Source: Pollenia angustigena (taxonomy: Eukaryota > Arthropoda > Insecta > Diptera > Polleniidae). Taken from it: a stretch of 64,000 nt of DNA. Both the position numbers and the translations under genes were made by a program. Position 1 is the stretch's first letter; every line of letters starts with the position of its first letter. The DNA lies in assembly GCA_930367215.1 (NCBI GenBank), contig OV884058.1:108275802-108339801 (forward strand). The letters run 5' to 3'. The notes under the pieces are model-generated. The model was not told where the DNA came from. It worked only from the letters and a program-made list of their open reading frames with translations, and did not search any database. Shown here piece after piece: positions 21,610 to 30,451 of the stretch.

Positions 21610-22739
21610 CTGTAATAATGAAAATGTACAAATACACAAAATATCAAATGAATAAAGTGCCGTAACGACTGCCATTGCTTCTTGTGGCAGTGTGTGCATT
21701 AAGTTGTTAGTAGCAGGAGTAGTACGAGTAAAACTATTGGTGTAATTGAGTCAAAGACAAATACAAAAAGACACATAAAATGTTGATGGAAGGATTTTAG
21801 TTTGCGATTCTTTTTTTTTTTTTATTTTTTATTTATAGTAAATGTGTACGAGCGTGTTACAAAATTTCGAGTATATCTCTAACGTTGAGGGAATAAAACT
21901 TGAACTAAGGTGTCACAGTTAACTTAAATATTACAAGTGGTTGCAAGTAGTAAGTGGTAGCAGTAGAAGTTTGTTAACGATAAAATAATACTGGTGGCAT
22001 GTAAACTGATGATATTGAAGAGACAACTTATTATTTTGGTGTGTTTTTGGAAGATAATAAAATGATAAAATCACTTAATATTATTATTGTAGTTATTTAT
22101 ACATTTTGTTGTTTTTCAGATTAAATATTTTGTTTTGCAAAAATTTGACAAAATTTGGCAGTCAGCTTAAGAAAAGAGTTCAACTTTCAATTGGAAACAG
22201 TTAGAACAAGTTTCTATAGCAAATTTGACATTAAATTTTTTTTAAAAATAGTCTCTAATTAATGATCCTTAATTCTATATTTCTCTAGGAATTAATGCAA
22301 ATGTAAACAAGGAATTTTGCACTAAAAACAATTCGGCCATTTAGAGCCACTTTCTATATAAATTTCGACCTGAAGTAAGAACTAACTTATTTTCTTCATT
22401 TCTTAAGGAAATTTCGAGCCAAGTTTCTTCCAAATTTAATCTGTGTTAGAGAAACAATTTTATGAAAGAGTTCAGAGATTATCTCAATAAATGGTTTTGT
22501 ACTGACTAAGATTAGTTTTCTATATAAAGTCAAACTTTGATTGAGATAAATTTGTTATAGATAATCTTGTTCTAAATGAGAAAATTTGAAAACAATAGTG
22601 CTACGGAAAAGTCTCCGTTCAAGAAAAGTTTTCTAATTGAAAGCAATATTCTGTTAGAAATGATGAGCTGATTGACAGAAACTTTTGGAAAATATCTTAA
22701 TTAAGAATTTTTATTATGAATCTTTTATAAGGAATAGTT
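21610..22739. other. Intron DNA, AT-rich
   Basis: No recognised gene. A T-rich run lies at 21810-21835. The segment grades into the double-dyad repeat region further right. Confidence 0.5.
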
Positions 22740-23877
22740 TTCAATAGAAAATTTGTCACTCCTTGTGAATAATTTTCAATTAAAAATTCTTGTTATCCGA
22801 GAGTAATTCTTTTATAAAATTTCTTTCTTTTTTTTTGAGATTAATTTTTTATACATTTTGTGTAGAAAATTTGCCTCTCCTTAAGAATAATTTTCTACAG
22901 AAATTTTGCCTCTCTTAAGAGAAATTTTCTATAGAAAATTTTCCTCTCTTAAGAATAATTTTCTATAGAAAATTTGTCTTTTTCTATGGTAAATTTTAAA
23001 TAATTTTCTATGGAACATTTACTTTCAGAGTAAAGCCATTTTCTTTAGAAAATTTCCATCTTGTAAGAGTTATTTTCTATAGAAAATGAGGCTTTCTTAA
23101 GAGAAATTTTTTGTAAAGGTTGTTTTTTTTAAAACATTTGAGAGGCTTTTTGTTAATTTTTGACAGTAGCTTAAGCAAACTTATGCATATTATAGTTGGG
23201 CATTTACTTTGAGAGTAGTATTTGTGTCTTCAATATAGTAAATTTCTATAGAAAACTTGCCTCTTTCAAGTGTAATTTTTTATAGAAACTTTGCCTCTCT
23301 TAAGAGTTATTTTCTGTAGAAAAATTTACTCTCATTGATCAAAAGTTTATATGAAAAATTTTCTTCGAAATATTTGTCTCTTTTTGAAAATAATTTTCTA
23401 TAGAAAGTTTGACGCTACTATAGAACTATGTTCTATAGAAAATTTTGCTCTTCTTGAGAGTAATTTGCCTTTCTTTGAGAGCAATTTTTTATAGAAAATT
23501 TCGCTGTCCTTAAGATTTATATTCTATTGAAAATTTGCCCTAAGAGAGCAATTTTTGTATAGAAAAATTGAATTTCATTGAAATTTTGTTGTTATAAATA
23601 TGTAATTTGCCTCTACAAGAAATTATTTTTCAATGAGAAACTTGCCTCTCCTTTAAATTTTTTTAACTTAAAGTGGTATGTACACGGTCATAACGGCGAA
23701 TTCATTCGTATCGGTGTGCTTGACGTAATATTCGCCGTCATATCTAAATTTTTTTTGATTTTCCATCCAGCATCACACTTAAAAACACGTTTTCACCAAT
23801 ACTACCATAGCGCTTGATGAGAAATTTTGATCGTGTACAGACCTCTTAAGAGTCATTTTCTATAGGAATTATGACTG
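22740..23877. repeat. Degenerate ~34-bp double-dyad array 1
   Basis: Units alternate two palindromic cores: AATTTTCTATAGAAAATT and CTCTTAAGAG. Adjacent good copies near 22920-22980 are about 34 bases apart. The array is eroded, with a non-repeat gap around 23660-23840, and is cut by the hAT element at 23886. Related arrays with other CTCT-N-AGAG spacers occur at 43.4-46.7, 50.1-51.8 and 53.2-54.5 kb. Confidence 0.75.
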
Positions 23878-24278
23878 CTTAAGAGCATAGCTGGGGAATT
23901 TAGATTAGAATTAGAAATCATTACGATTAGAGAAATAAAATAATCTAATCATTAGAATTGAATTTTAATAAAAATTTCAGATTACTAATTGATTTGATTA
24001 GAAATAATCAAAAATCTAATCACAATTAGTGACGATTAGTATTTCTATCATATCTAATCAAAATTAATCCAAAAAATAATTGATTAGATTTCTTGATTAT
24101 TTTTGATTAGATCAACTATTTTTAACTATTTTTGTGAAAAGAAAATATTTATTTTCACTTTTGTTGCTATATTTAACAGTTAACAGTTTTTACAGAATGT
24201 CAAACAAAAAAAAAAAAAAAAAAACAAAAATGCATATTCAGTAAGTTCTGAAAAAAAAGAAAATAGGTATATATATTA

Positions 24279-24603
24279 AGCTGGAGGTCCACACCACGCA
24301 TAACTCGCTTTTTCGCAGCATACGCAGCTGTCAAAAAAGTAGAATCTGTGTAGTTATACGTAGTAAGTTACATGCACAAAAGCGTAGATGCCTTGAGGCG
24401 AAAAGTAGGTTTACTTTCTACTTTTGTAAGCGTCACAAGCAGCGTTCGAACAAATCAGCTGATTTTGACAAATTAAATTTAATTTTTACTTGTGCTGCTG
24501 CTGCATAAAAAGCGTTGCATGTAACTTGAAACGTAGAACGCAAGTAAGGTTATAAAAGCATGCGCTGCGTGGAGGCGAAAACGCGTGTTGTGGACCTCCA
24601 GCT
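24279..24603. mobile_element. PIF/Harbinger-like MITE, copy 1
   Basis: 325 bp with inverted ends AGCTGGAGGTCCACACCACG and AGCTGGAGGTCCACAACACG, flanked by TTA on both sides. The 3-bp TTA target suggests the PIF/Harbinger superfamily. It is nearly the same sequence as the copy at 35446-35768. Confidence 0.87.
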
Positions 24604-24659
24604 TTACAATTACGACGTTTTAAATGTATGCTGATTCTGCTTATATATAATTCACAAAA

Positions 24660-24838
24660 AATTGACATTAGACTTCATTAATACCAACTTTTCAAAAGAA
24701 AAGTCTGACAATGAATTTCGTCTTGGACTATTGATGATGCCTGCAAATGAAAACAGTCGTTCAACGGGTGCTGACGACGTTAGTGGGGGGTTACACGATA
24801 GGAATGCTTCCTTCAAAACATTATAATTGAACCAGCTG
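24660..24838 (-). pseudogene. hAT transposase C-terminal dimerization segment
   Basis: The minus strand reads, without a stop, NYNVLKEAFLSCNPPLT, then SSAPVERLFSFAGIINSPRR and NSLSDFSFEKLVLMK. SSAPVERLFSxAG...RRNxLS...EKLVxMK is the conserved C-terminal dimerization motif of hAT transposases. Only about 60 codons remain, so the element can no longer move by itself. Confidence 0.88.
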
Positions 24839-25223
24839 TGTCAACTGTTTAGTTTAAGAACAGGGTGCACCGTATGCAATTTTATGCAATATTCAAAAAC
24901 TGTTACATTATGTAAATATAGCAACAAATGTGATAAATAAATATTTTCTTTTCACAAAAATAGTTAAAAATAGTGATCTAATCAAATATAATCAAAAATA
25001 ATCAAGAAATCTAATCAATTATTTTTTGGATTAGTTTTGATTAGAAATGCTAATCGTCACTAATTGTGATAAGATTTCTGATTATTTCTAATCTAATCAA
25101 TTAGTAATCGTCTAAAATGGCTAACTAATCATAATTTATCAATTTTTCAGCACAATTAAAATTTCTAATCCAATTGCTAATCATTAGGATTTCTATTCAT
25201 TATTCCCAAGCTATGCTTAAGAG

Positions 25224-26379
25224 TAACGTTGTGGAAATAAATGAAAATTTCTTAAAAATGTAATACGAATTTCTCTGCTATTCCATTTTCGAGGTTTTTA
25301 TTAACCCTTTTACATATAAATCAACCCTTCTAAGATCACTGACAAACATCGTGGGATACTGAATACAAATGTGTGTTTCACATACAAATGTGTGTGACTA
25401 AAAGGTGACAATATTAAAGAATAGAAATATGTATGTATGTGCGAACAAAATGTTTTCTTTAATTTATTTTAATTTTTTTTTTTTTAATAAAAAAATACAC
25501 AATAGGAATTCATAGAAAATAGAATAAGAAGATAGAAGAGAAAGGAATAAAGTGATTGAAAGAGAACATCTGAAACAATTGCAAAATGTAGTGGGGAAGA
25601 GTTTTGAGTGAAATAAGTGAAAACATCATTTTGTGCAAGAAAAAAACCAAGTTACAACTACACATGTACTTATTTATTGAACATACAAAAAAATTGGGAA
25701 TGAATTATATTTCAAAACAACCCACCAACACTGTCATTACAAAAAGGTCATTAAAAGGTTGTGCGAAAAAATCGTTACAATAGTTTATGTTCGTTCGTTT
25801 AGGACCTGTCGAAATGAATGACAATTTTCATTTTGTATTGAACAGAATATGTGTAGGTGTTATTTCAGATAAAGACTGTGTGCGATGTTCGTACATATTT
25901 GTAGAGGGACAATGGATGAAAGGACATGAGTGCTTAAAAGATACACGAATATGAAAAAGAATTTAAAGAGTTCAATAACTCTATTCATTCTCATCTAGAT
26001 TAAATGAGGGTTAAAAGGAGCTTCTTTATTTGTAGCCTTTAGGGTAACTGGAGGACACATGTGTATTTAGGACATTAGAAATGTTATTTCTTTATATTTA
26101 ATTGTTTCTATTTTACTTTTGTTGTATTGAAATTGATTAGGTACTGCTTCTGCCGGCAGTTAGATAATCCACTTCTATTTATAGGAAAATATATTGATGA
26201 TAATAATTTTTTGTATTTGGTTAAAAAAACAGGCAAATGTTAAATCCAGGGCAAGTTTTTAAAGATATTTGGCTTGAAAAATAAGTTTTTGATTTTTTGA
26301 AAAAAACTGATTTTTTTTGCAAATTTTGTAAATATTTCTTTTCAAAAATACGATTTTATAAAAATCCAAATACTTCTTA
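25224..26379. other. Intron DNA left of the Helitron
   Basis: AT-rich with several short open frames lacking motifs. No repeat boundary is recognised except a T-rich/A-rich run near 25465-25500. Confidence 0.5.
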
Positions 26380-26387
26380 TCTATATC

Positions 26388-26442
<55 letters not shown>

Positions 26443-26446
<4 letters not shown>

Positions 26447-26884
26447 ACGTTTTTCCTTTAATAAACGCGTTCGGTTTACTCCCTTTATAATAAACCGTTG
26501 AGTTCTTTTAATTGCAAATAAAAATAAATACACGCACTTATTCAACTTTACAAACTTTATTGAAATTAATTATTTTGTTCACAATTGTTAGTTGCGAACA
26601 TAACCGTTTTTCAAAACTGACTAAAACTAATTTTACATGAGTCACCCCTTTTTATATTTCATAATTATTTCTAGATTTTTCCTGAACCTTCCCGTAAAAA
26701 CTATTTATTATGTTCTATAACCATTTCTAGAAATTACTGGGAAATTTATATAGGAATTATTTTTAAAATAACAGTTGTGTTGAAAATTATACATGACAAT
26801 TTTAAGTAACATAAAACTATAACTTACAAGATAACTTATAACTATAACTATAAATAATTCTTAGATAATTTAACTTTCGTAACA
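26443..26884 (-). repeat. LTR 1 (3' LTR of the left retroelement)
   Basis: 442 bp; on the minus strand it starts TGTTACGAAAG and ends AAAACGTAACA (TG...CA). By eye it differs from LTR 2 at about one position (CATAACC versus CAGAACC). Outside it lies an (AT)n microsatellite. Confidence 0.93.
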
Positions 26885-26895
26885 CTGCCCTCCAC

Positions 26896-29850
26896 TTAAG
26901 CCTGTTCGTCCCGAATAGGCTCAGATTCTCCTTTTCCATAATGGGCTAGTCGTTCTAGATGTACCACTTTCATTTTTGATCTTGGGCTCTTATATTTCTG
27001 GATCCGATACACCACGTCATTCAATTTCTTTATTACTTTATATGGGCCATCCCAATGAGTCTGCAGCTTTGGAGATAGTCCTTTCTTTCGTTGCGGATTA
27101 AAAAGTAAAACCAACTGGCCCTCTTTGAGGCCTTCCGAATTTGCCGCTCGATCATATCTGGCTTTCATCTGGTCATTTGATGAATTAACACGCCTTCGTC
27201 TTAACTCGTTTTTCTGCTCTTGGATAGAGTCATTATTATTCGCTGGTACGGATAGTTCACCAAAGTTGTACTGCTGGGCCGGATTTCTACTTTCTCCAAT
27301 CAGACCATTGTCTGCAACGCACTGTGGGCATGTAATTGCGCAATCAATCACGGCTTGCTTGCAACCGACCCAATAGTAGCTTGCTTTTAACTTCTTTATG
27401 GTTCTCGTAACGCTAAGATGCCCACCACCAGTACCTTCGTGGAATTTCTTCACAACTTCACATACTTTAGAAGTCGGTACTACAATAAGGTTTTTAACAG
27501 TTTTGCCATCAGTACTTTCCCATGTACGGTATATGCAACCATTTATCATCCGCAGACTACTCCACTGCGCCCAATACGCTTTCATTAGTGGACCGTTCAA
27601 TTTAATTTCTTCACGAGTCGGCCTTTCACCTTCTTTCTTAGCCATCATAATTTGCGCTAATAAGGGGTCACTTTTCTGCGCCGTTGACCAGTCTTCGCTG
27701 GGTTCCACATCTAATAAGCGAATCTCATTTATGCGTTTCTTGTTTTTAGACTCTATACCGTGCTTGCTTTTATGTTTACTGGGCCGTCTTGAATATGTGG
27801 TCGCTTTCCCACGTTTTTCATCGTTTCTTTGGGAGGACAATTTCTTATGATCACTAGTGACTAGTTGTCTTACAAGGGCTACACTTCCATTCCCAACGTT
27901 AAGGGGTACTTCTAGACCATGCCAATTCATAATTTGTCGTCCCATGTCTAGACTAATGCCTTGGCGAATCATAAAATCTGCTCCAATTATGACCTCGTCC
28001 ATAATTTCAGCCACAATAAACTCATCAAAAACGATCATATCAGCCATTCTTATTTCCACTCTTGCTTTACCATAGACAATAACAGGCTCTCCCGTAGCTG
28101 TTCGCAAGTTTACACCACTAAGCGGCTCGACAGCTCCCCTTATCAAATCAGCTCTTATAATGGAATGTCCTGCACCAGTGTCGATAGTCAAAATGCGGAT
28201 TTCACCATTTATGTAACCACAGGTCGTAATATTTCTGTTACTCGTTTTCACTACTAAATTTATCGTGGGACCTTCAGTTTCCTCTGCACTGCTAGCTCTT
28301 CTCAACTTTAGCGGTGGCTCCCGCGATGATTGTTGACATGCTCTTCGTTTGTTCCTTTGCGGCGAAGCAGATCTTGATCGTTGTTTGGGTGCTTTGCAGT
28401 TTCGCTGAATATGGCCAATCTTACCACAATTATAGCATTTCGCTTTGTTTTTACCTTGCTTCTCGCTTAAAGCTTGCATCACTGCCTCCTTTATGTCCTT
28501 TACAATATCTCTTTCTTCTTCAGCGGCAAAATCAAGTTTTCGCACCTTATACGCTTGCGGCCTTGAAATTATTCTTGCGGTTTCTTGGGCTAGGGCAAAT
28601 GATACCGTTTCGGCAAATGATGGCTTCTGTGATGCACATACCGCTAGTTTCACATCAGCATCCCGTATACCGTTTACAAATGCCTCGGTCTTAAAATGAT
28701 CTAGCAATGGATGACTTTCACCTGGATAGGTAAGCTGCACCAAGCGCTCAATCTCTAATGCGAAATCCTGTAGCGTCTCGTTTGCCTTTTGTACTCTTCC
28801 CCGTAATTCCATTCTGAATATTTCTTTTCTGTGTTTACCACCATACTTTCGTTGCAGTGCTACCATAATGTCATCGTAATTGTTTCTGCAACTTACTGGT
28901 ACACTTTCTAGAATTTCAACCGCAGATCCTTTTAAAGCCAGAATCAGCTCTATGGCTTTTTCTTCATTGTTCCATGCATTTTTGTTGGCAACTGTGTCAA
29001 ACTGGAACTTAAAAACACTAAATGGTAAACTGCCGTCAAAACTCGGGGCCTTAATTCTACTAGAGACTTCTGGTGAAACTCGAATTGCTCCCTCTTGGCA
29101 CTGAAGACTATTAACTTTAACTTCCAGATGATGTAGTTTTTCATCGAACACCGTGACTTGTGTTTTTACATCAGACAATTCCATTTCCATATCGTCCACT
29201 CTGTCGTTTATAACAGTAGAAATCTCTTGAAGCTTCTCAAGTTTTTCATTAGTAGCCTGAAGTTTCTCGTTTGTCACTCTAGAATTTTCTTGAATTTCGG
29301 CTAAGATGGTGCTTGCATTTTCCTTTACCATCTTCTCTATATTTTTAGAATTTTCTGCTATGATAGCTTTTGAATTTTCTTCCATTTTTCTAGAGGTTAC
29401 AGCCGAATTTTCTTTTACCATTTCCTCCATTTTTCTAGAATTTTCTTCCATTTTTCTAGAGGTTACAGCCGAATTTTTTTTTACCATTTTTCTAGAATTT
29501 TCTTCCATTTTTCTAGAATTTTCTTCCATTTTTCTAGAGGTTACAGCCGAATTTGCTTTTACCATTTCCTCCATTTTTCTAGAATTTTCTTCCATTTTTC
29601 TAGAATTTTCTTCCATTTTCTCCATCATAGCAGCAAACATTGTACCAAGATCCATGTTGCTTGTAACTGCACGGGTAGCAACTTCTATTTCTTCTTTTTC
29701 TTCAAATTCATAAGTTGCGATGTCAATATTGCGTCGCTTAAATTCATCGATTAATCTTTTCTGCAGCTCAGCTTTATTTCCAGCAGTAGGCAGATCCAAC
29801 TTGCCCAACTCTTTCTTGAGCTGTTCAACTTTTAGCTCCTCGAATTTCAT
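26896..29850 (-). CDS. RT-less LTR retroelement polyprotein (Gag-protease-partial integrase), left copy
   Basis: One intact 984-codon frame. Residues 1-40 form a SAP-like motif (KKELGKLDLPTAGNKAELQK). Residues ~60-250 are a coiled coil of RKMEENS-type repeats. Residues ~270-430 resemble a Ty3/gypsy Gag core. A CCHC zinc knuckle (CYNCGKIGHIQRNC) lies near 471 and a protease active site (TIDTGAGHS) near 555. The integrase HHCC zinc finger (HEGTGGGH...CPQC) is at ~800-845 and a GPY/F-type C-terminus (WDGPYKVIKKL) near 934. Reverse transcriptase, RNase H and the integrase DDE core are absent, yet no stop interrupts the frame. It must depend on another element to move. The gene ends 11 bp before the 3' LTR. 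Confidence 0.93.
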   Translation of the reverse strand: MKFEELKVEQLKKELGKLDLPTAGNKAELQKRLIDEFKRRNIDIATYEFEEKEEIEVATRAVTSNMDLGTMFAAMMEKMEENSRKMEENSRKMEEMVKANSAVTSRKMEENSRKMEENSRKMVKKNSAVTSRKMEENSRKMEEMVKENSAVTSRKMEENSKAIIAENSKNIEKMVKENASTILAEIQENSRVTNEKLQATNEKLEKLQEISTVINDRVDDMEMELSDVKTQVTVFDEKLHHLEVKVNSLQCQEGAIRVSPEVSSRIKAPSFDGSLPFSVFKFQFDTVANKNAWNNEEKAIELILALKGSAVEILESVPVSCRNNYDDIMVALQRKYGGKHRKEIFRMELRGRVQKANETLQDFALEIERLVQLTYPGESHPLLDHFKTEAFVNGIRDADVKLAVCASQKPSFAETVSFALAQETARIISRPQAYKVRKLDFAAEEERDIVKDIKEAVMQALSEKQGKNKAKCYNCGKIGHIQRNCKAPKQRSRSASPQRNKRRACQQSSREPPLKLRRASSAEETEGPTINLVVKTSNRNITTCGYINGEIRILTIDTGAGHSIIRADLIRGAVEPLSGVNLRTATGEPVIVYGKARVEIRMADMIVFDEFIVAEIMDEVIIGADFMIRQGISLDMGRQIMNWHGLEVPLNVGNGSVALVRQLVTSDHKKLSSQRNDEKRGKATTYSRRPSKHKSKHGIESKNKKRINEIRLLDVEPSEDWSTAQKSDPLLAQIMMAKKEGERPTREEIKLNGPLMKAYWAQWSSLRMINGCIYRTWESTDGKTVKNLIVVPTSKVCEVVKKFHEGTGGGHLSVTRTIKKLKASYYWVGCKQAVIDCAITCPQCVADNGLIGESRNPAQQYNFGELSVPANNNDSIQEQKNELRRRRVNSSNDQMKARYDRAANSEGLKEGQLVLLFNPQRKKGLSPKLQTHWDGPYKVIKKLNDVVYRIQKYKSPRSKMKVVHLERLAHYGKGESEPIRDEQA

Positions 29851-29998
29851 TGTTGTTTGTATAGTTTTTTTTTTTTTTTTTTTTATACTTTTTTTTTATT
29901 TGTTTATTTATTTTATTTTTATTTATTTTTTTTTTTTTTTAATTTTTTTCTTTCTTTTTTTTTTTTTTTTTTTTTGCAATTTCACTTCTGACACCAAT
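29851..29998 (-). other. 5' leader of the left retroelement
   Basis: Holds the primer-binding site next to LTR 2, then an almost pure A leader (poly-T on the plus strand, 29868-29975) before the start codon. The right copy has a shorter A-rich leader at 33356-33439. Confidence 0.8.
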
Positions 29999-30440
29999 TG
30001 TTACGTTTTTCCTTTAATAAACGCGTTCGGTTTACTCCCTTTATAATAAACCGTTGAGTTCTTTTAATTGCAAATAAAAATAAATACACGCACTTATTCA
30101 ACTTTACAAACTTTATTGAAATTAATTATTTTGTTCACAATTGTTAGTTGCGAACAGAACCGTTTTTCAAAACTGACTAAAACTAATTTTACATGAGTCA
30201 CCCCTTTTTATATTTCATAATTATTTCTAGATTTTTCCTGAACCTTCCCGTAAAAACTATTTATTATGTTCTATAACCATTTCTAGAAATTACTGGGAAA
30301 TTTATATAGGAATTATTTTTAAAATAACAGTTGTGTTGAAAATTATACATGACAATTTTAAGTAACATAAAACTATAACTTACAAGATAACTTATAACTA
30401 TAACTATAAATAATTCTTAGATAATTTAACTTTCGTAACA
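29999..30440 (-). repeat. LTR 2, shared by both retroelements
   Basis: 442 bp, at the same offset (3,556 bp) from LTR 1 as the surrounding 3' coding sequences. It is the 3' LTR of the right copy and the 5' LTR of the left copy. On the minus strand it is followed by AT and then TGGTGTCAGAAGTG, a primer-binding site complementary to the 3' end of a tRNA-Leu as I recall it. On the other side GTGGAGGGCAG forms the polypurine tract. Confidence 0.93.
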
Positions 30441-30451
30441 CTGCCCTCCAC

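Larger units (their letters stand above)
23886..25215 (-). mobile_element. hAT element remnant with CTTAAGAG duplication
   Basis: CATAGCTGGGGAAT on the left faces an inverted CATAGCTTGGGAAT. Flanks at 23878-23885 and 25216-25223 are both CTTAAGAG, so it landed inside a dyad of the 34-bp array. Subterminal AATCTAATCA/TGATTAGATT motifs are abundant. A minus-strand transposase C-terminus survives at 24660-24838, and a PIF-like MITE sits at 24279-24603. Confidence 0.9.

Noticed and set aside
27398..27850. Plus-strand 150-codon frame, also present at 30954-31406
   Set aside because: Antisense to the integrase-finger part of the retroelement polyprotein. The repetition follows from the element being duplicated.
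29306..29713. Plus-strand 135-codon serine/phenylalanine-rich frame
   Set aside because: It is the antisense shadow of the repeated coiled-coil coding sequence of the retroelement.
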